NCBI GenBank assembly: GCA_023935145.1
Contig: CM043705.1
Coordinates: forward strand, 19,025,001 to 19,089,000
Source of the DNA: Bretschneidera sinensis
Lineage: Eukaryota; Streptophyta; Magnoliopsida; Brassicales; Akaniaceae
Direction: 5' to 3'
Length of the DNA: 64,000 bases
Each line of letters starts with the position of its first letter. Position 1 is the first letter of the stretch. The notes beneath the pieces are model-generated. The model had not been told where the DNA came from. It saw only the letters and a program-made list of their open reading frames with translations, and searched no databases. The position numbers and the translations under genes are program-made. Below, one piece after another: positions 47,528 through 59,879 of the stretch.

Positions 47528-50500
47528 ATGGACCTCCATCTGACTTGCAGATTCCGGTCACCCGACCCCTCTCCCCTCCTCAATCGGATACCAAATTATC
47601 CGTTAACGGATCAGCGCAAGCTCCAAGTACCCTTTGTTTCTCGACCAGAAACGAACCCGAAACCCGTGCTCTCAATCAAAAGTACTCGCCAACTCGTAGT
47701 CACAGCCAAGAAACGGTCTACTATTGAAGGAGTGAGCGAAGAATTGAATCTGATTGCTTCCCAAAATCTTGACTATGCTGATGCTCGAAGACGTGTTCGA
47801 TCCGCTTTCGCTGATGTTCAGCAGCAGCTTGATCATTGCTTGTTCAAGGTCCGTTTGATTTGATTCTGATCGTCTTAGCTATAACTACCCGTTTCCGTAA
47901 CTAATATGTTAGAGCGTTGTTTTTTCTTTTTCATTTAATGATAGATGGCTCCTGCTGGGATCAGAACAGAGGAGGTAAGCAATGTTGGTTTGCTTGGATT
48001 GTTTTATGATTTTGATAATAAGTTTAAATGCATATTTCATTCTTATTTATTTGGGGAGGCTAATAACGAGGCTTTTTAGTTTTAGAATTTGATGAATGCT
48101 TATTTGGGTTTTAATAGTGGTATGAGATGAATTTAAGGGGAATGGAAATTTTCTGCAAAAGCTGGATGCCGAAACTGGGTGTTCGAATTAAAGGCGGTGT
48201 GTGTTTCTGCCATGGTTATGGTGACACTTGCACTTTCTTCTTTGAAGGTTTGTCAAATTATATCTATTGATTACATAATCTGAGTAGCATTACAGCTTAT
48301 CTTGTAATTTTGTAGTTTACCCAAGTACCTGATTCCAGTTGAAAGTTCATATGTGGTATAAAATGTTTGGTATTTCAGGTATTGCCAAGCGAATAGCTGC
48401 ATCTGGGTATGCTGTTTATGCAATCGACCATCCTGGTTTTGGTCTATCTGAAGGATTGCATGGTTACATCCCAAGCTTTGATGAATTAGTTGACAATGTT
48501 ATTGAACAATACACAAAAATTAAAGGTGTGATATGTTAAGTGCTTCGTATATACTCGCAATCTTTGTTTTTGTTATATTTCATGTCAAACCTCTTACATT
48601 ATCAGATGAGAGTGCTTATTTGAGAAAATAGCCACTGCAAATTTGACTTTTATGTTATGTTTGTCAGGAAGACCTGAATTGAGAGGGTTGCCTCGGTTCT
48701 TATTGGGACAGTCAATGGGTGGAGCTGTTTCTCTCAAAGTTCATTTAAAGGAACCACGAGAGTGGAATGGAGTAATCCTTGTAGCCCCAATGTGTAAAGT
48801 AGGCCCATTCTTTCTCCTCCCGTAGGCATAATTTCGGCAAATCCATATTGATATCTGAATTTATTAGCTATCTATGAGATTCCTGCATATCAACGATTTT
48901 AATACATTCAATCATTCATCATTTCCATGGTTCACACTCCTTGTTTTGCTCATCTAAAAATGAATTACTTTTACTGCAAAAAACAAACTCAGCTGATTTT
49001 AGTAGCCAAGTGAACATGCATATCATACCTTATCAATTTGAATAAGCAATAGCACAGTGGCTTGTCTTTTGATCTGTAATGTCTATACCTGTAACATATC
49101 AATTTTTTCCTATCTCTTTTGCTTCATGACCTGTTTCCATTTATATGCATTTGCCCCGTCAAACTTTAGGTTCTATGACTTTTGTCAGAGGAATAACAGA
49201 AGGGATATTACATGTTTTTTACAGCTCAGAATCTTATTTGTTGTATGCAAGAACTTAGCATGATAAAAGTTACCAAACAAAGTTCGAATATTAACTCTCT
49301 TCAACCTTTTGTTCCTAAGAAATTTTTATGGTTCATCAAAACAGTAAAAATTGTCATAGCTCTGCTAATGCTCTGTATATCACACTTAGTGGCAAGCAAT
49401 AATGCTAATTCATATCCATGATTCTTTTATGCAAGACTGTTTTATATAGAACTTCTAGAGTCGAAGGTTCAGTTTCCTTGATTTTCTGCACATGTATCAG
49501 TTTTAGATAGTGTGCTGTGCCTTTTCGGGTCATTGCTGCTTTATAGTCCATATGAAATTCCTTCTAAGTAGTATACAAACTGGGGAAGAAAATTCAGATA
49601 TAGAGGAGGCTTAGCCTGAAGTGAGAGCGAGGAAGAGAGAAAAATAAAGAAATTAGTTTCTAGTTTGGAAGTGTATCCTCAAGATGCCAGGGGCTAGGGC
49701 CCATCAAATGGCATGTGGAGTACCTTGTATTTGATGGAGCATTAGTAGCACCTCTAGGACATTTTACTGCGGGGAAGATCTCCTGATCCCTGTATCTTGG
49801 AAGTAGTTATATTGTGAGGAGTCTCAAAGATGTGATTGGTAGGTATTCAACCATGAGTAGGTGAACTTTCTCTTCTGGGTTAACAATGATGCCAATGCAT
49901 AATGCTGGTCTGACTGCTATATAGATAAATATGATGCTGTCAGATTGGGTTCTCTTAATTGACTAAAAGTGGCTTCTATGACTAGTATACAATAATTAAG
50001 TTTGAGTTCGCTACCCATGTTACAAACATTAAATTAGTCCTGTAGAAGCTTATGGAAGCATCAATGTGCATGATTGTACCTTTCAATAAACTTTTTCCAG
50101 AGACATGCTGTTCATCTAATGAAAATATTGATCCAGTAGCCAGAGAGATGACTGTCCTATATAAAAATTCAATGCTAATGGAATATAAAACTATCATTCC
50201 TTTGCCTCCCTTTACCTATCACTTGGGGTTTATATTTACTTGTCTATAATCAAATGTTCATCACATTATCTTCTGTAAAATATGGTGACCAGGTGGTATG
50301 TTCCTCTGTAACTGACACAGCATGAATATTGAAATTCTTGCTCCACCTGTTTTAATCAATTTTTTTTCAGGAAGCTGGAAGATCAAATTTGTATCTGTAA
50401 CAATGTACTCTGTCATTTACTAATTCAGAATTTGCTAACCTTGAGTTGCTTCCAAGATTGCAGAAGACGTGACACCTCCAGCAGCAGTTTTGAAGGTGTT

Positions 50501-51950
50501 TACCTGTCTGTCTAAAGTTGTGCCAAAAGCGAAGCTCGTGCCACTGAAAGATCTATCTGAGCTGGCCTTCAGAGACCTGAGGAAAAGGAAAATGGTTTGT
50601 CTTTCATTCACTCGTACAATTTCATGACTGTAAAGGGCTACCACCAAACTTTATTTTGGAGAAATAGCTTGTTAAGCATTCAGAGCTCTATTGGCATAGT
50701 TTCCCTAGGTCTGAGGAAATATTTGAAAGAAGGATAAAAACAACTTTTAAGTATATTAGAGAGTAGAGAGTGACAAAGCGACCTTATCTTGCTTCTCTTC
50801 ACTCACCATAAGCATTCAAGCATGAGAGGGGTTTATTACAAGGTTTTTGAATGATGTGCTAACCACCCAAATGATTAAACATTGCTGTAAGTCCAGTTAG
50901 AACAAATTTCAGCATGAAGACATAATAAATATGCACTGTACAGTCTATTGACCATTGCTAGAAGTGAACGATGCACTAACAGAGGAATCCTCTGATTGTG
51001 ATAAGGCAGGAACTTCCTTCTAATACAACAACTGGAAACTATACGTTATTGTATATGCTTTTAGATGTGATATTTGGACAGAATTGTGAATCATGTTTCT
51101 CACATCATTTTATTTTAGGCTGTCTACAATGTGATTTGTTACAATGACAAAGCGCGACTGAAAACTGCTGTGGAACTTTTGAAGGCCACCAGCGATATTG
51201 AGATGCAAGTGGAGAAGGTCAGTTCTCCTACTTTGTATCTGTCCTGTTTGTCATTAATTGCCAAGAAAAACATGTTGCTACTACTTTCTATCTGTTGGAG
51301 ATAATTATGAAAATTCTAGATGTTTGGAATTTTTCTAGAGATTCTAATCAATTAGTCAAAGAGACTTAATGTGTGTTATTTCAAAAATGTAATATTTTTA
51401 AAGGCTAGAATGTAAGATTTAGTTGACTTGTTGAATGTAATTAAGGAGTACCTAGAATTACCTTAGGTTAGTATAAACAGGGGCACTATTATGATGTCAC
51501 TCAAGTGACTCAAGTCTTGTAGAGATTTCCTCTCGTGTAATCAAAGAGTAAAATTGTTTTGAAGTATTCTACCTTTCTCCACATTAAAGTTCCCTTCTAA
51601 AAAATACTGATCGAAATAAATTGTTTTCACCACATTCCTCTGTTCAAAATTTCAACATCTTTGGCACCAGGCATACACACATGTGTATTGTTATATTCAA
51701 GAAAATTGAGTTGATTCTTTGGTATTTTCAGGTTTCATCCCCATTACTGATTCTTCATGGAGCTGCAGATAAGGTGACAGATCCCTTGGTGAGCCAGTTT
51801 CTTTATGAGAAAGCCTCCAGCAAGGACAAAACTCTAAAACTCTATGAAGACGGCTATCATTGTATTCTGGAAGGGGAACCTGATGATAGAATATTTGCTG
51901 TCCTGAATGATATAATTGCTTGGCTTGATTCCCGGTGCTCTGTTAAGTAA
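47528..51950 (+). CDS. Monoacylglycerol lipase / caffeoylshikimate esterase-like alpha/beta-hydrolase, eight exons
   Basis: Exons: 47528-47848, 47945-47974, 48118-48247, 48379-48525, 48668-48798, 50457-50594, 51119-51217, 51732-51950. All introns have GT-AG ends and phases agree, giving 404 codons plus stop. Residues 1 to about 60 are rich in Ser, Thr, Arg and Lys and lack the fold, suggesting a plastid transit peptide (inference). The hydrolase domain shows the oxyanion motif HGYG (149-152), the nucleophile GQSMG (Ser225), an Asp in HGAADKVTD (345) and a His in EDGYHCILE (375). The family releases fatty acids or hydroxycinnamates from monoesters; substrate cannot be told from sequence. The 30-bp second exon is unusually short. 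The gene is intact, with no frame defect. Confidence 0.93.
48799..50456 (+). other. Intron 5 of the lipase gene (1.66 kb)
   Basis: This is the largest intron. It starts GTAGGC and ends TTCCAAG. I see no coding or clear transposon structure in it. Confidence 0.8.
51293..51600 (+). repeat. LTR-like fragment in intron 7 of the lipase gene
   Basis: The stretch begins TGTTGGAGATAATTATG and has a GTATAAACAGGGGC promoter-like box near 51471, then a T-rich tail region. This is the layout of short Copia/TRIM LTRs. The right end and target duplication cannot be fixed by eye. Confidence 0.45.
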
Positions 51951-52944
51951 GTTCATGCCATGCATTGGTTCAACTTTTTTAATTTCTTCTATTTTGCAAA
52001 CTCTCCATTTTTCTTATGTTATCGTTTTTTGTAGTTCCATCAATCTCGCTCTCTTCCTCTGGTTTGTTTGGAAATTGGAACCCATTATAACCCCTTCGAA
52101 CGAATGTGTTGAAACCCGAGCGGCTTGTATGGTTTGCTATAGAAATTTAGGTTTGAAAATTTTGTGGTTCCAAGTGATTAAAATTATGCTAGAATAGGTT
52201 GCAATTTTATTTTTGCAATTGATTGTGCATGCTTTTTGTTACATTCTGATTTAAAATTTTGGTTAGATTGATCTCTTTTGAGAAAGTTTATGAAATAATT
52301 TATGTTTTTAATAATAAACAAAAGTTAATAATCAATCTTATATTTTTAAAATTAATTTTCTCCCAAAAATTTTAAGTTTAGGCATCTATATCGGTATACT
52401 TCATCAAAATTAAATGAAGTGAAAAAAAAATCGTCTCACATGGTGAAACAATTGTCTAAGTGAGTGGGGTTTTAGAATGGGCCTATTTTTAATTGTGTTG
52501 TAGGTCATAGGTAAGGCTCAAATATGCGAACCTGTATGCGTGGGATTGGCCCATAATGTTAAACATGACAACGGAACTGGCCCATGGAAATCCAGTCCTT
52601 GCATAAGCCACGAAGCCAGCAGCATATAGGGAAAACGGACGAGTAACATAAATAACAAGAAATCTAGAATCATTCAGGCTTCTCTCATACTCAACAATTT
52701 CCAAAGAGAAGTGATCATTTAGAGAACCAGTAATCCAAAAGCGTAAAGACATCGGAATTATTTTTATTTAAAAATATGTAGCCTTTTGGTTCAAATCCTT
52801 CCTATGAATTTTTTTTATTTTTCATTTTTTTATTTGGGGTTAGTCTCCCTTTATGTAAAATTACATATAAACAAGTTCAGAACTAGGTCTCACAAATGTG
52901 GGTTTGTGGGATATCTTAAAGAAAGTTTATGATATTATTTCTAT
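51951..52944. other. Lipase 3' flank; no other gene seen
   Basis: The 3' UTR is expected in the first few hundred bases. An 87-codon open stretch on the minus strand (52489-52752) has no family resemblance that I recognise. Confidence 0.5.
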
Positions 52945-54290
52945 TATTCTCATAAACAAAAGGTGTTTATTTCCAAATATGCTACATTCCTAGAAAAAGA
53001 ATTTATGCTAGAAAGGAGTAGTGAGAGGAATGTAAGTCTTGATGAAGTGTCACAAGAACAACAACTTATTACTGTTCAAATTGAGAAATTTAAATCAATA
53101 TACCCTCTTATTACACAACCAATTCGTAGATATAGCAGAATGCTCAAAGCACCAAAGAGATATAAATTTGTCATAAATTGTGACCTAATACACCTTATAG
53201 ATGATAAGGAACCTGCTAACTACAACGAAGCGATTTTAGACATTGATTATGAGAAGTTATAGTACATATAGGTTAAAATGGGTCTTTAAGAGAAACACTG
53301 GAGTGGATGAAAATGTAGAGACCTATAATGTAAGGCTAGTAGGGAAGGGTTTTCAAACAAAGACAAGGAGTTGACTTTGATGAAACTTTCTCTCTTGTAG
53401 CCATGCTTAAATCCATTAGGATTTTACTTGTAATAGTTACTTATCATAACTAGGAAATATGATAGATGAATGTAAAGACTACATTCCTCAATGGATATAT
53501 AGAGGAGGATGTGTACATGACACTGGCTGAGGGTTTTACATATAGTGGTAATGACCACAATGCATGAAAGCCTTAAAAATCCATTTATGGTTTAAAGCAA
53601 CCTTCTAGAAGTTGGAACAATAGTTTTGATGAGACAATAAAGTTGTTTGATTTTATCAAAAAATTTAGATGAACCATGTGTGTATAAGAAGATCAGTGAG
53701 AGTACTGTGACATTCTTAGTGCTTTATATATAGGACATACTATTAATTGGGAATGATATACGCATATTGCAGTCAATCAAGGTTTGACTGTCAAAGTTCT
53801 TCTCCATGAAGGATTTAGGTAAAGCATTTTGTATGTCGAGGAACAAGATCTATAAAGATAGATCTAAAAAGATGTTAGGCTTGTCCAAATCCGCGTATAT
53901 AGACAAAATGGTAAAGATGTTTAGCATGAAAATTTTTAAGATGAGTCATGAAAATACTCTCTCAAAAGACATATCCCCAAAAACACCTAAAGAGAGAGAA
54001 CAAATGAGTAGAATGGATCCATTATGTACTTTATATTACGTATAAGACCTGATGTTGCATATGCTCCAATGTTATGAGCAAATATTAATCCAATCCAGAT
54101 GAGGGTTACTGGATAGCTGTGAAGAACATTCTTAAGGTCTTAAGAAGAACTAAAGATTTATTCCTCATAGATGTAGAAGAGGATTTGAAACTTAAAGATT
54201 TCATAGACTCTAGTTTCAATATGAAAAATATAATAGTAAATCAATATACAAATAAGTGTTCACCTTAAATGGTGGAGCAGTGAGTTGGTA
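52945..54290 (+). pseudogene. 5'-truncated Copia pol relic
   Basis: The relic starts inside pol with FISKYATFLEKEF, followed by a linker with QPIRRYSRML, an RT region with TTFLNGYIEEDVYM, GLKQPSRSWN and a decayed YxDD (DILLIGND), and the connection DLGKAFCMSRNKIYKDRSKK and LSKSAYIDKM. RNase H is cut off near VSW and joins the LTR block at about 54291. Stops and shifts are frequent. It is a different Copia family from A, B and C. Confidence 0.85.
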
Positions 54291-55150
54291 TTTTTGTTAT
54301 TTATTATATTTATTACAAATCATTGCATGTGCATTACATGATAAAGCCAAAGAATAAGAGCAATGGATATAAGCATCATGATGAGATCATATTAATGAAA
54401 TGTATTTCCTTAAGTTTTATTCTTAAATGTTCCTAATCATAGGATCATTTATGCATGGAGTTATGTGAATGTACAATTGATGATTCATTACTCTTAGTAA
54501 AAGAGAGAGAATGTCTTATGTGATCTGATTAAGTAATAACTTGAAATTTTCTTAGTCAAGGTGAGGTGAAAATTATAAAAGAGTTTTTAATTTCACCATT
54601 TAAGTTATGGATTTGAGATCGAAATACATATGATTAAATAAATAAGGTCTGATAGTAATTCCATACCTTAGGTTTGTTCAAGGACAGTGCATGATGGAAG
54701 GATTAATTGTATGGTAATTGACAACGGAAAGGTTCAAATTAATTCATACTGTTTGGGTAGTCATGACATACTGTTAAGTGTCAATCATGACTTATAGCGA
54801 ACCTAAAGGATCCAATTGTTACGTAAAAGTTACGACTTACTATTAGCGAACCTAAGGGATCACACACAAAAAGGCAATTATAAGAATAGAGAAATTAAGG
54901 GACCAATGGAGAGATCTCTAGTTCGTGTTGCTCGTGTGGATATGCTTAGAGGTCGGACACTTGAACGACTTGTGAACCCATCTCTTAAAGATCAATCTGA
55001 ATCTTCATTGAGGTATAAACCCTAACCTTTTATGGAGATTAATTGTCTATCATTTTAATATATTCGTAGAGTATTTTTTTATGAATTTTTTTATATAATT
55101 AAAAAATTTAAATTTCGATGTGTATTCTATGCTGATAGACTTACACAGTC
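54291..55150 (+). repeat. LTR / 3' region of the Copia relic
   Basis: This is homologous in reverse complement to 11870-13260. It follows the truncated RNase H and contains the GCTCGTGTGGATA and GGTATAAACC landmarks. Confidence 0.7.
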
Positions 55151-55359
55151 ATGCTCTTCAAATGGATCAAATCTTGAGGTTGGTGCATGTGATGTGGGTA
55201 AACTTCCTTTGATGGAGGGGGAGGTTATTGATTAGAGCTATGGTGTTTACAAGTGTGGTGAAAATAATGTTAGAATTGAGGTCGATGTCGATGTTGTTCA
55301 TTCTTGGTGAGATTTAATCTACAAATTAGTCGTAAAAGAAATGCGAAAGCCCTTATTCT

Positions 55360-55995
55360 TGTAGTGTGACACATAACAGTTTATAACCATCACGCAACAA
55401 AACCAAACAAAACTGAAGGGAGAGCCCAAAAAAACCCAAACATGAAACCCATATCAGATGACAACTGATGTAGCCCATAACACTCCGGCTCATAGAACTC
55501 TGGCCCAATAAGAAAACGTCTGTGATAGAGCCCATGACACTCTAGCCTAGTAAGGAACGACCCAATAGACCTACGTATGAGCTCCTTCTACAACACACCA
55601 CTCTACAGCCACCCTGCAACATGCCGCCGTGCAGCACGCCATCCTGCAGTCGCCCTACAACACGTCGATCGAGCAAGTAATGCCTTAGCTCTGACGAGAC
55701 GTAGGTGATGCCCGTTCAGACAGCTATAAATAGACCAAGGTATGGAATTCGAAGGGGGCTGGATTTTGGGATTCTCACTAAGCTATTTGCACCTACATTG
55801 TTTTAAGTTTAAGCACTCAGCATCGGCCTACTTTAAGTTCCCGTTCTAACTTAAGCATCTGAGCGCCCTCAGAGGTCTCCCCGCCCCTCCTCTCGAGGGT
55901 CTTTAGTTCACATTTGCTACTTCTGCAGGGCCATAGCACCCAGGTCACGTCAACACCCAGGCCACGTCAGTCACAGTGATTATTTGGCATCATCA
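55360..55995 (+). repeat. 5' LTR of a Tat-type gypsy element
   Basis: The end is placed by the primer site a few bases later. The start at TGTAGTGTGAC is a guess. A GCTATAAATAGACC promoter box lies near 55722. Confidence 0.6.
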
Positions 55996-55998
55996 GAT

Positions 55999-56015
55999 TG
56001 GCGCCATCTGTGGGA
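55999..56015 (+). promoter_or_regulatory. Primer-binding site of the Tat-type element
   Basis: TGGCGCCATCTGTGGGA matches the TGGCGCC-type primer site common in plant Tat elements. Confidence 0.85.
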
Positions 56016-56073
56016 AACCACAATCTCTCACTACAACAAAAGCGAAGAAGTACAAAAGAACTCATCTGTTACA

Positions 56074-57213
56074 ATGCCACCTAGAAACAATACGAGAAGG
56101 ACTGATAAAGAAGACCCTACAGCATGCTCTGCTCCTATCCGGGGCGGCACCCGCAGCCAACAATCTGAACCTAGGTTCCCTGCAATCCCCGAGCATGCTA
56201 CCCTTGGGTCAAGTAAGCGACCTCTCATCAGGGAACAATGCCCTCATCTCTCCGGAATCAACTTTCCTGGTTAAGAGGAAACGATTGCGAATCCCCAGCC
56301 CCCTGTAACCCAAGCACAGTTCCAAGAACTCTCCCCAGTGATAGCCGATTTGGCAGCTCAAGTCGGAGGCAGAGGCCAACAACCTTCCCTGTCTCTCCAC
56401 CAAGCTCTAAAGCAAGCAAAGTCATTTGACAGAGATGATCCTACCTACAACCATCCCCCTATCGAGCCCTCGCTACGTGGCAACCAATCCAAGGAAAGCT
56501 CATATTTTAAAAGCAACTTCAACTTAGATAGGTGGTTCGAGGAAATGGAAGAAAAAATAGACTTGGCCTTAAAACATAAGAATCTCAGCAGCGTGGATGA
56601 GCTTAGCATCCAAGATCCCCCATTTACAGAAGTTGTTTTCGAGACTCCACTCCCCCTCAACTTCAGAATGCCACAAGTCAGAATGTACGACGGTTCAGGA
56701 GACCCTCTAGACCATTTGCAGCACTACAAGATGACCATGATGCTACACCGACATTCCGACCCCATCATGTGTCGTGTCTTCCCCTTGACCCTCAAGAAAG
56801 TTGCAGGCACTTGGTTTTCACACCTGAGGCTAGGGAGCATCAACAATTTCAAAGAGCTCAATTATGCCTTTGCTTCGCACTTCCTCAGCAACAAGGGACC
56901 AAAGAAGATCTCAGAAAGCTTGTTCAACATTATTCAACATCGAGGAGAGGGGCTTTGAGCCTATATATCCAGGTTCAACTCGGTAGCATGGGAAATCCCC
57001 GAACTCGACCCAAATGTCCAGATAATGGCGTTCAAAAATGGGTTGAGGTCCGAGATCTTCAACTCCAAGCTCACTAGGCACCCACCCAAAGACATGAACG
57101 AGGTCTTAGCCCGAGCAAAGAAGTACATGCTGGCAGAGGATGATCAGGCGTTCAGGAGGGAAAGGGAAGGAGAAACAGAAAAGAAGAGAAAGGATGTCGA
57201 TCCACAGAGATGA
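56074..57213 (+). pseudogene. Tat-type gag, two internal stops
   Basis: One frame runs from MPPRNNTRRT through the Gag domain (YDGSGDPLDHLQHYKM, then AGTWFSHLRLGSI) to MAFKNGL and the charged LARAKKYMLAEDD tail. Stops interrupt it at 56272 and 56956, and it ends at 57211. The motifs are those of the plant Retrotrans_gag domain. It would form the particle. Confidence 0.9.
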
Positions 57214-57305
57214 GAGGCTAAGAAACCTCACCAAGACAACAGGTACAAGTCCTACCCTCGGTTCGATAATTTCACCCCCTTAATGCATCTAGAACTCATG
57301 TCCTC

Positions 57306-58031
57306 ATGCAGTTTCAAGATAAGTCAGTCCTCCGGTGGCCACCTAGAACGCAGTCCCTCAGCAGAGATCAAAGACAACGGTGTCATTTCCACAGAAAATA
57401 CGGCCATAATACCGAAGATTGTCATGCCTTAAAAGAGCAGATGGAGGCCCTTATCATTCTGGGACACTTGAAGAAATTTACAAGTTCCCAGAGAAGAGAA
57501 GCGCTCACTCAGCCAAGAAGAAACTCTGAACATCTCCACCCTCAAGAATAAGGGCGACGAGGCCCTCGGCGAGACTCCAAAGCAGGGCGGGAAACACCCA
57601 GTTAGAAACACCAAGAAGTGGTAACTACCACCCAGATCATCAAGACAATATGTGGAGGCCCTGCCACCAGGGGGAGCTCGAAGCAAAGCAGTAAGGCGTA
57701 CCCCAGAACCGTAGCCTCTGTCAACGGACCTCATAAGCAAAGAAAGTCGGAGTTGGTGATCTCTTTCACAGAGGATGATTTGGAGGATGTGCCAACTCCT
57801 CATGACGATGCAGTAGTGGTTTCTCTCTTGGTAGCCAACCACGAAGTGGGACGTGTCTTGATTGATAACGGAAGCTCTGTCAACATGTTATTTTATGAGG
57901 CCTTCCAACACATGGAACTGAAGGACGAGCGTCTAGAGCCAGCCCCGGCCCCCTTTTATGGTTTTGGAGGATCCCCAATTTTTCCCGAAAGAAGCATAAT
58001 TCTCCCTGTCACCGTAGGGACAGCGCCATAG
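57306..58031 (+). pseudogene. Tat-type zinc knuckle and aspartic protease, broken
   Basis: CHFHRKYGHNTEDCHALKEQ is the atypical knuckle of this lineage (Cys-x2-His in place of Cys-x2-Cys). After a stop at 57549, IKTICGG and then VLIDNGSSVNMLFYEAF give the protease with its D-x-G site. The frame ends at 58029, inside the C-terminal part of protease. Confidence 0.88.
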
Positions 58032-58172
58032 ACCTCTACTGTGCAAACCATGCTTTTGGTGGTAAAGCAACCCTCCTCTTACAACATGATCATCGGGTGA
58101 CCCACCCTCAACAAACTAAGGGTTGTTGGCTCTACGTACCATCTTAAGGTTAAGTTCCCCACCGATGAAGGA

Positions 58173-58671
58173 GTGGGGGTGATCAGAGGCGATCAGAAGG
58201 CCTCTCGATCTTGCTATTTGAATGCTATCAAGGAAGGAAAGAAGACGAAAGCCCTACCCCTTGAGGTGGAAGACCTCAGAGATGAAATGAAGACCTCAAG
58301 GGGGAGACTAGTGGAGGAGCTGACTTCAGTGCCTTTTGGGGAAGACTTTACCCGAACTGTCCAGATAGGTTCAAACCTCTCCGAAGAGCATAGAAAATAG
58401 CTTATTTCCCTCATCCAGAAGAACTAAGAATTGTTCGCTTGGTCCGCGTTAAACGTGCCTGGGGTCGACCCCAGGACCATCGAGCATCGCCTAAATGTAG
58501 ACCCGAAGTATAAGCCAGTCGCCCATAAGAAAAAGACTTTCGCCTCCGAATGCCAGGTTGCTATCAATGCTAAGGTAGAGAAGCTACTTAAGGCTGGTTT
58601 CATCTAAGAGGCAAAATACCCCGAGTGGGTATCGAATATAGTGATGGTCTGGAAGGCCAATGGTAAATGGC
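58173..58671 (+). pseudogene. Tat-type RT, N-terminal piece only
   Basis: The first part carries QIGSNLSEEHRK, the linker before RT. Further on, in shifted frames, the FAWS block, the EHRLNVDP region and the PEWVSNIV block are visible, which are the opening of Ty3-type RT. The Copia C LTR follows at 58672, so the catalytic part is absent. Confidence 0.82.
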
Positions 58672-59681
58672 TGCTAGAAATCACCTTGACAAGATGCCCA
58701 AGTGGTGATCTTCCAAACACCCAAGTCTATAATGACTTGTAGAAAGAAATACAGCAATCGAAAGCAAGAGAGAAAAAAAGACAAGCAATTTGTTATCGAG
58801 GTTCGGCAATAGTCTACGTCCCTGTGAGTCCCTCTGAACTCTTTGCACTAAATCAATGGTTCTTTACAATTACAGCAACCCTCTTCAAGAAGCTCAAATT
58901 CTTGAAGAAACCAAGAAGAGAAGAAAGAAGATGGTAAGAACTATTACAATGCTTTCTATCTATACTACTCTCTTTTCTTTACAACCAACCTCTCTACAAT
59001 GAGTCCCTCTTGTGTTTTGTGTCTTTGCACTCTCACATAATTCTCTTTTGTATGTCACTCTTTACAATTAATCTTAAACAATGTCACAATGTAATTCATA
59101 ATGAGAATGAAGCTAGGTGACCCTTTATATAATGCACCAACTTCTTGTCCATTCTTGAGAGTCAATCATCACCCTTAGATCTTGATGACCAATCAACCAT
59201 GGCCCTCCATCAATCCTAAGTAGTTCTGTGTGTTTTAACCTTGTATCCATGCACCTAAGAGGAGGTTCAAACAAGCTGTCCAAGTGTGTTTTAGTTTGCC
59301 TAGTGCCTAGGCGCTGAACAGGGGCGGTGCGGCGCTGGGCAGAGTCCTTGTGCACACTTTTTGGGAGCCGTGGCACTGGTGGAGGAACGATGCAGTGCTG
59401 GTCTTCTTCCAGCATCTCTCTTGCTAGGCAGCATAGTGCTGGTGAAGGAGGGGTGTGGCGCACACTGATGCTGCCCTTCACACAATAGTGCGTACACCTT
59501 TTCCAGATTGTGTGCTGAAGCGCACACACTAGTGTGCCTACCTTTACCTTGCTCCAGAGTGATGCACACACTTGTGTGTAGTCCTTTAACTTGCTGTATT
59601 TTAATATTCCAACCTTGGTTTAGACTTTAACCATCTTTGAACCATGTTTAGACATGTTTAAACCTTAGACAAATACCAACA
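58672..59681 (-). repeat. 3' LTR of Copia C
   Basis: The 1010-bp repeat reads TGTTGGTATTTGTC on the minus strand from 59681. The outer end (TGCTAGAAATC in plus reading) is mutated relative to the inner-facing copy (TGTTGGAAATC at 63356). Confidence 0.9.
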
Positions 59682-59879
59682 ATCTCTACCTTTGTCTAAG
59701 TGTTTAAACCCGAACCATTGTGCAGAGAGCTTTGGGATCCAAACACATCTTGAGTCATTTAACCAACTCCAATCCTAAGTAGTCTAAGGAAATGATTGAA
59801 CTTACTTAGAGGTAGAACCTTGGTGCCAAAATCTGTAGGACTTTCCTCTGTGGTCTTCTTGTCAATATGAATGCATCAT

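Larger units (their letters stand above)
55360..58671 (+). mobile_element. Tat/Retand-type gypsy element, 5' part, cut by Copia C
   Basis: LTR, primer site, gag, zinc knuckle, protease and the start of RT are in order on the plus strand. The reading stops at 58671, exactly where the Copia C LTR begins. The rest presumably lies beyond the window. The GC content is higher than in the surrounding elements. Confidence 0.85.

Noticed and set aside
52489..52752. 87-codon minus-strand open frame after the lipase gene
   Set aside because: It starts with Met and is mildly hydrophobic, but I recognise no family and see no supporting exons; left unannotated.
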